Of a DNA stretch of 64,000 bases, positions 40,598 through 49,327 are shown one piece after another. The translations under genes were made by a program, and so were the position numbers. The stretch spans positions 36,089 through 100,088 of the forward strand of contig CAJTSL010000007.1 of the NCBI GenBank assembly GCA_910578845.1, given 5' to 3'. The notes beneath the pieces are model-generated. The model worked only from the letters and a program-made list of their open reading frames with translations, made no database searches and was not told the DNA's origin. Origin of the DNA: an uncultured Lachnospiraceae bacterium. Its GTDB lineage: Bacteria; Bacillota; Clostridia; Lachnospirales; Lachnospiraceae. Positions within the stretch are counted from its first letter, which is position 1, and each line of letters opens with the position of its first letter.

Positions 40598-43393
40598 TTA
40601 AAAAGCCTCCAACATCCGGTCAATCTTCTCTAACTCTTCTTCTCCCATCTCTCTGCCCAAAGCTTTTGCCACTTCCCGAAGGCTCATGCTATGATATCTC
40701 TCCGGCAACTGTGACAAAGGCATAACGTCACATAATCGCTCTTTCACCTTCTGATCAGCCAAAAGCTTGCTGATCGGAGAATCAATGCTATAACATTCCT
40801 TTAACGGCTCCGTCGTTTCATAAACCGTTTCATATACGCCTGCCGTCAATATGCATATGCCATCCTGCACATCGGCAAACATGGGATTTTGGCAATCAGT
40901 AAATGTTTCTGGCCTAGCATAAGGCAATACGAGCCTGGCCTGGCATCCGAACGGAACCTGTACGCATATCTTCACATGTTTGATATCAGGAAGCTCCCAA
41001 TGAACTTGATAAACGCCCGCCGGGCTATCATAAACTGCTCTTAACTGATGAAGCTCCCAGTTTACTTCCGGCGCAATCGTCAACATCCTGCCTCCCTTGC
41101 TCTCCTGTGTATAACTAAGACCTGCACCATGCGCAAAGATCCATTCCAGAACGGAGCCATAAGCATAGTGGTTGAGGCTATTCATCCCTGTACCGGAAAT
41201 GCTCCCGTCATCCAGAACAGAATTCCAGCGCTCCCAAACGGTAGTCGCGCCTAATTTTACCTCATGCAGCCATCCCGGGTATTCCTCATTCAACAATATA
41301 TGATAAGCCAGATCACCCATGCCATAATCCGAAAGCACATGGCACAAAATAGGCGTACCGATAAAACCCGTCCGCAACTTATCATCACAATCAGCAAATA
41401 GCTTTCTAAGCTGTTGCTTGATCAGTTCTTCATTATCTGACAAATGGTATTTCAAGGTCAGTAACAGCGCCGTCTGTGTCTTGATGCAACAGCGTCCTGT
41501 AACGGAATAGTATTCTTCTTTTATCCCGGCTATCTGTTGCTCATGAAGATTCTGATAGGCTTGCCGCTCCTTCTCATACCCTAATGCTTCTGCTGCCTTC
41601 GCCACCAGTCCTGCGCTTATTGCATAATAAACACGAGCAATGAAATCTTCGTCTGTGCCGCCTAACATCTGTTCCGCATCCTGCCTTGGATGATCCAGTG
41701 CCAGCCAGTCCCCGAAATGGAACTGCTTGCTCCATCCATGGTCATTTGCTTCCTGTCTGCTTACATAATCTACCCATGCCTTCATAGAATCATATTGTTT
41801 CCGCAAGATCGCCTTATCCCCATAGAACAGATACATATTCCATGGTATGATACAAGCGGCATCGCCCCATGCACAAGCCGCTTCCGTAATGCCCGCAGAA
41901 GGCACGACATTCGGCACCATCCCCTCAAGCTCTAACTGTTCCGAATAGAGATCATATAGATATTTCTCATAAAAAGCATAACTATCTGTCAGATACATCG
42001 CGGTAGGAGAGAATACTTGCGCGTCTCCGGTCCATCCCATTCTCTCGTCACGCTGTGGACAGTCTGTCGGCACATCGAGGAAATTGCTGCGAAGGCCCCA
42101 ACGCACATTGCTGATGAACTTATTCACAAGCTCATTCCCGCTCTCCAGCTCTCCTACGTCGTCGATATCGCTATAAAGGACTAATCCTGCAAAATCCTCT
42201 GGCTTTAATTCCTCTATTCCCTGTATTTTCACATATCGGTATCCATAATACGTAAACCGTGGGCGGATTGTCACCGGATGTCCATCACTGATATACCGGT
42301 ACTCCGATTTAGCGCTGCGCAGATTATCACGATAGAAATTTCCCTGTTGCAAGATCTCCCCGGTCTGTACGATGATCTCTTTGCCTGCCGGAACATGTGC
42401 CTGTAAAGTGAACGTACCGGCAAATTCCTGCCCCATGTCCAATACTGTCTCGCCTGCCGGTGTCTGGATCAGCCCAATTGGTTCTATCGTCTCTTTTATA
42501 CATACCGGGAGGCTCTTCCTCGCCATCAGGCGCCCCTTTGGCGCGTCGGTGACATGCGCCTGCTCTAACGGCATCGGCTCTAACGTCGCATCCTCTTTCT
42601 CTCCGTCATACAAACCGGAAAAAGTTATATTGCTGCGGCGTACCTGCCAGCTTTCATCTGTGCCAATGATCTCTATCGTGCCATCATCATAGGAGAGCCT
42701 AAGCTCCGCGATCAGCTTCCACTCATTTCCATAGTACCCTTTTTCTTCTTTGGCTGTATAACCAAAACGCCCTTTATACCAGCCGTTCCCAAGCAGAATA
42801 GAAAGCGTGCCTGCCTGCTGTAGGTTCTCTGTCACGTCATAAGCCTGATATTGCAGCCAGCTATTGTAATTATTCGAATAAGGCGTTAAAAATTCTTCCC
42901 CGATTTTGTTGCCATTATAATAAGCTTCATATAATCCCAATCCGCATACATACAGCCTTGCCTGGCTTACCTTTTTACATGGCATGATTTCCTTTTCAAA
43001 AAAAGGATGTCTCGCTTCCAGGCTATTGCAAGTAACCCATTGCCCGATCCATGCCTCTTCCATCTTCGCCGTCTCAAACCACTGTATTTCGGATGCAGCC
43101 TCTTCTGCTTCCCCTTTTGCATCCTTGGCGTCCGTTCGTACCGTTACCTTCCAATAATAACGTGTAAAAGGCCGTAATTTCACTTCTACCGGACATGCCA
43201 GGGAATCAAGCTCTGCCCGGAATCCGGTATCCGCTTCCATGTGGACAAAATCTTCATCAAGAGCCACTTGCACTCTGGCTACAGACTGCTTCTTCCCTTT
43301 GGCATTCCTGACTTTCCATGAGAAAACCGTTTCTTCCATAGCAAATCCGAATGGATTTTTGAGATGGTTCACCTTACAAGCATAAATTTCCAT
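40598..43393 (-). CDS. Alpha-L-rhamnosidase, glycoside hydrolase family 78 (long form)
   Basis: About 931 residues. N-terminal beta-sandwich domains (to ~420), then the catalytic barrel with Val-Pro-Thr-Asp-Cys-Pro-Gln-Arg-Asp-Glu-Arg-Met-Gly-Trp and the second Glu in Thr-Thr-Val-Trp-Glu-Arg-Trp-Asn. The last ~65 residues (Cys-Tyr-Ser-Ile, Met-Ser-Leu-Arg-Glu, Glu-Glu-Glu-Leu) form a helical tail shared with both GH2 enzymes. Cytoplasmic by lack of a signal. It releases L-rhamnose. Two in-frame ATG codons exist, 43405 and 43393; the second is preferred because AGAAAGG is one base before the first, but the first remains possible. Last of a GH3-GH2-GH78 operon. Confidence 0.9.
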   Translation of the reverse strand: MEIYACKVNHLKNPFGFAMEETVFSWKVRNAKGKKQSVARVQVALDEDFVHMEADTGFRAELDSLACPVEVKLRPFTRYYWKVTVRTDAKDAKGEAEEAASEIQWFETAKMEEAWIGQWVTCNSLEARHPFFEKEIMPCKKVSQARLYVCGLGLYEAYYNGNKIGEEFLTPYSNNYNSWLQYQAYDVTENLQQAGTLSILLGNGWYKGRFGYTAKEEKGYYGNEWKLIAELRLSYDDGTIEIIGTDESWQVRRSNITFSGLYDGEKEDATLEPMPLEQAHVTDAPKGRLMARKSLPVCIKETIEPIGLIQTPAGETVLDMGQEFAGTFTLQAHVPAGKEIIVQTGEILQQGNFYRDNLRSAKSEYRYISDGHPVTIRPRFTYYGYRYVKIQGIEELKPEDFAGLVLYSDIDDVGELESGNELVNKFISNVRWGLRSNFLDVPTDCPQRDERMGWTGDAQVFSPTAMYLTDSYAFYEKYLYDLYSEQLELEGMVPNVVPSAGITEAACAWGDAACIIPWNMYLFYGDKAILRKQYDSMKAWVDYVSRQEANDHGWSKQFHFGDWLALDHPRQDAEQMLGGTDEDFIARVYYAISAGLVAKAAEALGYEKERQAYQNLHEQQIAGIKEEYYSVTGRCCIKTQTALLLTLKYHLSDNEELIKQQLRKLFADCDDKLRTGFIGTPILCHVLSDYGMGDLAYHILLNEEYPGWLHEVKLGATTVWERWNSVLDDGSISGTGMNSLNHYAYGSVLEWIFAHGAGLSYTQESKGGRMLTIAPEVNWELHQLRAVYDSPAGVYQVHWELPDIKHVKICVQVPFGCQARLVLPYARPETFTDCQNPMFADVQDGICILTAGVYETVYETTEPLKECYSIDSPISKLLADQKVKERLCDVMPLSQLPERYHSMSLREVAKALGREMGEEELEKIDRMLEAF

Positions 43394-43447
43394 TTTACTG
43401 ACCATGCCTTTCTCCCAGCCTGTGAAATCATGGATATCACGATTCCT

Positions 43448-45631
43448 TTAATGTTTCCGTATCTGCTGTAATGCCGCATTTAAACTTTGTACCTGTTCCG
43501 GCTTGATCGCTGGCCCTGCCTGTTTTAATAAGCTTTGCAGGCTCATCCCTGCTATCATTTTCTCCAGATTGGTATTCCCTGCTGCCGCCTCTGCCACATC
43601 CCCTCTGGATGCTCTCGCTGCCTGCATCATCTTCCCTACGATCACGCCCGCCTCCGGATGCTGCATCAAAGCCCCCAGCGTATCCCGGACGGAGAAGCAA
43701 TTCGGGTCGAAATCATCCGCTTCAAACCAGTTAACCACTTCTCGATCCTGTAGCCGGTAGGATGCGTTCGCTTCCTTAACCTTGCGGATCATCATCTCAT
43801 CCGTGTATTCCCCGGATTTTGCCAGAATCGTATGTTCGCCTTCTATTTCTATCTCAAATATAAATATTTTCCTCCCAGATTTCGTTGCCACTTTTACGCC
43901 ATCGACATAGAGGCTCACTTCATCCTGGTTTGAGTATACCTTAATCTCCGTCTTCTTTTCCGTACGCTCCATGTAACGCCTGCCACATAGATGCACAAAT
44001 GGCTCCTTACTCCATGCCGCCTTGTACAAATAGAAAGCGTCTTTTTTCGTCTTACGGTCAAACGTCACAAGGCCTTTCTGGTTCTCTCCCTTTTTGCCGC
44101 CCTCATTACGTCCGTCCGCCGCAAAATCAAACATATTCCACACATGTGAGGCCCAAAGATAAGGTCTTTCTTCAATACATTGTAATACATGTTCATGATA
44201 AATGCACTGATAACTTTCGGAATAATCTCCTTTTTCCGGCTGGGATGACTGGAACCGGATATTCGCATCCGCACCGTATTCCGAAAGGCCAATGACCCTG
44301 TCCGGGAATTTGGCATGATATTCATCGAGGAAACTATCGTTTTGCTCCGGTTCACCGATATACCATCCGAAGTAAAGATTATAGCTGCCGATATCCGCCA
44401 CTGTTATAAGCGGAGAATCTGTTTCCAGCATAAAGACATGCGCCATTGTCGTAGGGCGCGTCGAATCCATACGGTGGCATAAGTCCTGTAAAATAAGGTG
44501 ATTCTCCAATATTTCTTCTGTAACCGCTCCCGATGCCGTAATCTCATTAGACAGCCCCCAACAACAAATACTGGGATGATTATAGCACTGTGTAATCAAT
44601 TCCCGCATCTGGGAAACGGTATTCTCCCTGCCGGCAGGCATATGTTGTGTAATATAAGGAATCTCCGCCCAGACGACCATCCCGTATGCATCACATAAAT
44701 CATAGAATTCCTGCGCATGCTGATAATGTGCAAGCCGGATTGTATTGGCGCCGATTTCCCGGATCAGCTCCATGTCTTCCTCATGCTCTTTGATCGTCAG
44801 CGCGCTTCCGATTCCCTTCCTATCCTGATGGCGGCTGACGCCCCGTAGCGGATACGGTTTCCCGTTTAGCAGGAAACCTCTTTCTGCATCGAAAGCAAAA
44901 TCCCTGCATCCAAATTTAGTCCAAATCTCATCCGTCCCAAAGACCGCTTTGACACAATATAAGTAAGGGTCTTTTACACCGTTCCATAAATGTACGTGTG
45001 CAATCTCAAATTCCGCCGATGCATATCCGTTAACAGAAGCCGCTATTTTCGTTTCTTCACCGATCGTATAGGCTACCTCTCCTTCTCCGTTTTGCCACGT
45101 TTCTACCAAAACATGCGCCAAATCACCGTCCACACGGGGCGTCACTTTAATGCCTGGCGTGCCGTCTTTTGCCAGCTCAAAATGCTGCGGCGGCACACAA
45201 ACCAGACTGACGTCCCGATACAAGCCTCCATAAAAAGTAAAATCAGCCTTCTGCGGATATACCCGGTCGTTGACGCCATTGTCCACAGCCACACATAACA
45301 GGTTCAAGTCCTGCAAGTCTTGTGTCAGCTCCACACGGAAAGTGGAATAGCCGCCTTCATGGTGAGCCAAATGCTTCCCGTTCAAGTAAACATCCGCGCT
45401 CATAGCCGCGCCTTTAAATTCCAGGAAAACACAACCGTCCCATTCCGGCTTGGGCAATGCCTTACAGTAGACCGCCATCCCACGGAAATAATCATTCCCT
45501 CCGTCTTGCCCATCCAATGCATTCCACGTATGGGGAAGCGTCACAGCTTCCCAATCCTGCGGTAAAACGGGCGGGACATCCGTTGTCTTGGCAAATAACC
45601 AATTATCATTTGATAAAATAGCTTTCCTCAT
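43448..45631 (-). CDS. Glycoside hydrolase family 2, paralogue of the enzyme at 20848
   Basis: 727 residues, clearly homologous along its whole length to GH2 at 20848-23022. Acid/base Glu in Trp-Gly-Leu-Ser-Asn-Glu-Ile-Thr-Ala and nucleophile Glu in Gly-Leu-Ser-Glu-Tyr-Gly-Ala-Asp. The final ~85 residues (Cys-Phe-Ser-Val-Arg-Asp-Thr-Leu onward) form the same helical module. A cytoplasmic exo-beta-glycosidase on galactosides or glucuronides. It lies between GH3 and GH78, with GGCGGTATAG before the ATG. The two GH2 genes mark a duplicated glycosidase cluster. Confidence 0.9.
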   Translation of the reverse strand: MRKAILSNDNWLFAKTTDVPPVLPQDWEAVTLPHTWNALDGQDGGNDYFRGMAVYCKALPKPEWDGCVFLEFKGAAMSADVYLNGKHLAHHEGGYSTFRVELTQDLQDLNLLCVAVDNGVNDRVYPQKADFTFYGGLYRDVSLVCVPPQHFELAKDGTPGIKVTPRVDGDLAHVLVETWQNGEGEVAYTIGEETKIAASVNGYASAEFEIAHVHLWNGVKDPYLYCVKAVFGTDEIWTKFGCRDFAFDAERGFLLNGKPYPLRGVSRHQDRKGIGSALTIKEHEEDMELIREIGANTIRLAHYQHAQEFYDLCDAYGMVVWAEIPYITQHMPAGRENTVSQMRELITQCYNHPSICCWGLSNEITASGAVTEEILENHLILQDLCHRMDSTRPTTMAHVFMLETDSPLITVADIGSYNLYFGWYIGEPEQNDSFLDEYHAKFPDRVIGLSEYGADANIRFQSSQPEKGDYSESYQCIYHEHVLQCIEERPYLWASHVWNMFDFAADGRNEGGKKGENQKGLVTFDRKTKKDAFYLYKAAWSKEPFVHLCGRRYMERTEKKTEIKVYSNQDEVSLYVDGVKVATKSGRKIFIFEIEIEGEHTILAKSGEYTDEMMIRKVKEANASYRLQDREVVNWFEADDFDPNCFSVRDTLGALMQHPEAGVIVGKMMQAARASRGDVAEAAAGNTNLEKMIAGMSLQSLLKQAGPAIKPEQVQSLNAALQQIRKH

Positions 45632-45667
45632 CTATACCGCCTCGCTCCTTTCCATAAAGCATACGCT

Positions 45668-48166
45668 TTATTTACTCTCTATCACCGTATTTTGTCGTAT
45701 CACTTTTAAGATCCGCATGGCGCTACGCCGTAAATCATCGGCTTGTACAGTTCCCTGGCTCATACCGGCAAGCAATGCCCGAACCTGGTCTTCCCTGCCC
45801 GGCATGATCAAATCGCATTGTGCATGAGGCGCTTTTTGCACATCGCCGCTTACCGGCACGGTGCAATCTTCCCTCGATGCCTGCATAGAATCCCAATCGC
45901 TCATTACCAGTCCCTGGAATCCCCATTCGTTTCGAAGCACTTTTACCAGCAAATCATAATGATTCGTGCAATAAACACCGTTTACCTTATTATATGCCGC
46001 CATGACTGTCATCGGCCGGGACTCCTTTACGGCAATTTCAAACCCACGCAAATATAATTCCCGCAATGTCCGCTCCGTCATGTTAGAAGAAGACTGGTTG
46101 CGCTCTAATTCACAATTATTCGCTACAAAATGTTTGATGCTCATCCCTTTCCCCGGATGTTTCTGCACTCCGCGGACAATCGCCGCCGCCATCCGCCCGG
46201 AGACATAAGGGTCTTCCGAATAATATTCAAACGTCCTGCCGCATAGAGGATTCCGGTGGATATTCATTCCTGGCGCCAGCCATACGCTCACGCCATAAGC
46301 TTCCATTTCTGCGCCCACACCGTCACCGATCCGCTCTAAGAGCGCTGTATCAAAAGTCTGTGCCAGAAGCTGGCTGCATGGCCATGCGGTCGCATACTGA
46401 TAATGCACGGTCCCCTCCTCCGGCTTAGCCATACGGCTCTTCAATACCTCTCCACAAACACCGAAAAGGTATCGCTTATAAGCCTCCAAGACTTCCGGTA
46501 CTCTTGCCGCCTTGACACTGCCATCCGGCATCTCCACGACCTGGCTGGTCAGGTTTAGCCCCGCCGGGCCATCCGCAAGAATGACATTCGGAATGCCAAG
46601 CTTTTCGTATAGCTTCGGTGTTGTCGTTCCGGATGCGCCCAAAGCTTCCGCCTGTAATCCCTGTGCAGAAGTACCGCCGCCTACGACAAACGTCGCCAGC
46701 TCTTCTTCGTTCATCGCACTAACAAGTTCGTCAATAGCTTCTTCCGGCAGATCATAACGATGATAAACCGTATCCGGCAGATAACCCTCTAGCGCATAAT
46801 ATGGCAGCTCCTTGATTTGCTCTTCCCGCCGCTTGGGCGCAACGATTTCTTCTATTGTATGTTGCACAGGACAGATATTCGTACATTGCTCCAATACCGC
46901 TTCTTCTCGTAACGTTAGCACGGCTACCGGATCAGTATGGTCAGAAGCATTACCAAGTCTTAACACATATTCTCCCGCCCGCAATATCCATGCTGCCTTT
47001 CCCTCATCATAGCAAGCCAGTTCCCTGAAAGGAACATACAGCTCTACTTCTGCCATAGCGCCTGGCGCAAGCTCCCCTGTCTTTGCAAAAGCTGTCAGCC
47101 GCTGCCATTCCGCACCGTTTCCAAAGGGTACTGTGGCATACATCTGTACGACTTCCCTGCCGGACACCGCTCCGGTATTTTTCACCGTTACCGGTAACCG
47201 GAAGCTTCCTTTTTCTATCTGTAGTTCTCCCGCAGAGATTTCAAAATCCGTATAACTGAGCCCATACCCAAAAGCATATCTTGGCCGGACGTTAAAAGTA
47301 TCAAAATATCGGTATCCTACATAAATACCTTCCTTGTATTCCTGTTGGTACTTATCTTCTCCCAGATAAGAATATGTATGGTTGGACGGAATATCATGGA
47401 ATCCGTATGCCCAGGAAGTCGCCAGCTTCCCGGAGAAATCCAGCTTCCCCGAAAGGACGTCGGCAAGCGCATTGCCACCCTCTTCCCCGCCCTGCACATA
47501 ATATACCAATGCGCTGACATGGAGCATATCCAGAAAGGATAAATCAATAGCGCCCCCGGCATTGATGATAACAATGAAATTCTTGAATGATTTTGACAAA
47601 ATTTCGAGATTATCTTTTTCTACATCGTCTAAGCGATAATCACCCTTTGTGTCATGGCGGTCATTCCCTTCCCCCGCCTGGCGTGCCAATACATAAATAG
47701 CGGTGTCGCATTTGGCTTTTTCGATATCCTCCTTTGTCACCGGAATGCCTGTCGGATGCGCAAATGGCGTTACCATACCAAGTATTTTATAAAATTCCTG
47801 CACGCCCTCTACTTTCTTCTCCTGCTCTCTTCGATACGCTTCATAAGTATCTTCGTAGAAACGGTCAAAACGGTCAAGCCATGCGTCAGATGCAATCGAA
47901 AACCCTGCATTTTCCAACCCTTTGGCAATTGTCACACTATAACGCTCCCTCACTGCCCCAGAACCGGTTCCCCCTTTTACGGTCATCCGCGCACCAGAAC
48001 CATAAAGCGCAATTCTTTTATCCTTTAATGGCAGGACGCCGTCATTCTCTAGCAAGACAAAGCCTTCCGCAGCCGCCCTTCTGGCTAGTTCCCGGTTCTC
48101 TTTCTCCAATTTGCTTACTTCTTTAGAGGTTGTGCTTTTCATTCCTTTTTTCACGTCCATTCTCAT
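45668..48166 (-). CDS. Glycoside hydrolase family 3 with reversed domain order
   Basis: 832 residues. The usual GH3 C-terminal sandwich comes first (Ala-Glu-Gly-Phe-Val-Leu-Leu-Glu-Asn-Asp, about 30-300), followed by a fibronectin-like part (~310-420). The (beta/alpha)8 barrel comes last (~480-800), with Lys-His-Phe-Val-Ala-Asn-Asn and the nucleophile Asp in Val-Met-Ser-Asp-Trp-Asp. The same swapped order is known in Ruminococcus albus and Butyrivibrio beta-glucosidases. No signal peptide. Likely a beta-glucosidase or xylosidase. First gene of the GH3-GH2-GH78 operon; its start follows AGAAGGGGAT, with a second ATG two codons later. Confidence 0.92.
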   Translation of the reverse strand: MRMDVKKGMKSTTSKEVSKLEKENRELARRAAAEGFVLLENDGVLPLKDKRIALYGSGARMTVKGGTGSGAVRERYSVTIAKGLENAGFSIASDAWLDRFDRFYEDTYEAYRREQEKKVEGVQEFYKILGMVTPFAHPTGIPVTKEDIEKAKCDTAIYVLARQAGEGNDRHDTKGDYRLDDVEKDNLEILSKSFKNFIVIINAGGAIDLSFLDMLHVSALVYYVQGGEEGGNALADVLSGKLDFSGKLATSWAYGFHDIPSNHTYSYLGEDKYQQEYKEGIYVGYRYFDTFNVRPRYAFGYGLSYTDFEISAGELQIEKGSFRLPVTVKNTGAVSGREVVQMYATVPFGNGAEWQRLTAFAKTGELAPGAMAEVELYVPFRELACYDEGKAAWILRAGEYVLRLGNASDHTDPVAVLTLREEAVLEQCTNICPVQHTIEEIVAPKRREEQIKELPYYALEGYLPDTVYHRYDLPEEAIDELVSAMNEEELATFVVGGGTSAQGLQAEALGASGTTTPKLYEKLGIPNVILADGPAGLNLTSQVVEMPDGSVKAARVPEVLEAYKRYLFGVCGEVLKSRMAKPEEGTVHYQYATAWPCSQLLAQTFDTALLERIGDGVGAEMEAYGVSVWLAPGMNIHRNPLCGRTFEYYSEDPYVSGRMAAAIVRGVQKHPGKGMSIKHFVANNCELERNQSSSNMTERTLRELYLRGFEIAVKESRPMTVMAAYNKVNGVYCTNHYDLLVKVLRNEWGFQGLVMSDWDSMQASREDCTVPVSGDVQKAPHAQCDLIMPGREDQVRALLAGMSQGTVQADDLRRSAMRILKVIRQNTVIESK

Positions 48167-48204
48167 ATCCCCTTCTTAGCAAACTAATCTGTCAGCGCTG
48201 CTTT

Positions 48205-49263
48205 CTACAGCGGCTTCCAGCATTCTTTCCACGCAATCTTTGGCATATTGCCGTCGAACGTTACCGGAAGCCACACATAATCTGCGATCGACGTATTGGC
48301 AGAACCCATCATGGGCGAACGCAACATAGTGACCATATCCTTTAACGATGCCTTCACCTGTTTATCATAACGCCCGCAAATTGCCCGTACAAAACTATCA
48401 TACTTTTCCTTAGTCATCACATATTCCGGCACCCAGCGATCCGCCATGATAACCATCTGTTCCGTCCCTTCTACCTGAAAGGCAAAGCTTGCCTGCGAAT
48501 TGAACGATGCCGCGCTTTTATCGCCCACATGCGGATTTCCCAAGACTTGGAAAGGCCCCATAAAATCATCCGCCATTGCCACTTCACTGGGATTGGGCAC
48601 ATAACCTGTCATCCCGCTTGTCAGAAGATAATGTTTCCCATGATATATAAAATGCGTGACGCCCTCCCTTGCAAAAGGCGGCTTCAAGCCGGTATAGATG
48701 AGAGCTTTCTCAGGCGTTACATCCAGATAGTCTTCCGTCAGCCTGCATACGACAACATCTTGATGATCTAACTCCACATATAAATAACCAATCCCGCTTT
48801 CCTTATCCACTGCCAGATCATAATCCCCGGCTTTTCTTCCATATGGCCTAAAATAAGGGTTTTCCAAATGATACGGCCCTAAGAGATTGTCCGCAGTCAA
48901 AATGGCAAAATGTGCTTTATCACAATATTTCAGCCATAACACATACTTGCCTGTCCTGGCGTTTTTGATAATATGTGGCCTATCCATCCGCCTGTTGGGG
49001 TGGAAAATGCTCTTTTTATCTTCCGGCTCAGGCGCAATGATATGCCCCATGTCCTCCCAGTTACAAAGGTCTTTCGATGTATAACATCTGATTCCCCATG
49101 TCCATAGTTTCCCTTTTTTGCGCGTATGGCTTTTATCCTCTCCATACCAATAATAGATGCCATCCTCATAGAACATCCCGGCGCCATGCGCCTGTATCCG
49201 TTCCTTCTTCGTATCGAGCCAGACACGGCCCGGGTATATTGCGTCATACATGAAAATAACCAT
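48205..49263 (-). CDS. Family 43-like glycosidase (five-bladed propeller)
   Basis: About 352 residues, single domain. The opening His-Gly-Ala-Gly-Met-Phe-Tyr-Glu-Asp-Gly-Ile-Tyr-Tyr-Trp-Tyr-Gly-Glu resembles the GH43 subgroup that contains exo-galactanases; Asp-Arg-Pro-His and Asp-Tyr-Asp-Leu are other likely active-site segments. It may act on galactan or arabinogalactan side chains of pectin; the exact bond is uncertain. Starts at 49287, 49263 and 49251 are all in frame; 49263 is a compromise because AAGAAAGG lies directly before it. 39 bp upstream of GH3. Confidence 0.75.
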   Translation of the reverse strand: MVIFMYDAIYPGRVWLDTKKERIQAHGAGMFYEDGIYYWYGEDKSHTRKKGKLWTWGIRCYTSKDLCNWEDMGHIIAPEPEDKKSIFHPNRRMDRPHIIKNARTGKYVLWLKYCDKAHFAILTADNLLGPYHLENPYFRPYGRKAGDYDLAVDKESGIGYLYVELDHQDVVVCRLTEDYLDVTPEKALIYTGLKPPFAREGVTHFIYHGKHYLLTSGMTGYVPNPSEVAMADDFMGPFQVLGNPHVGDKSAASFNSQASFAFQVEGTEQMVIMADRWVPEYVMTKEKYDSFVRAICGRYDKQVKASLKDMVTMLRSPMMGSANTSIADYVWLPVTFDGNMPKIAWKECWKPL

Positions 49264-49327
49264 TTCCTTTCTTTCGCCTTTATCCATCCATTCATGTCAA
49301 AATATTGTGAAACCCGGACAATTGCTC

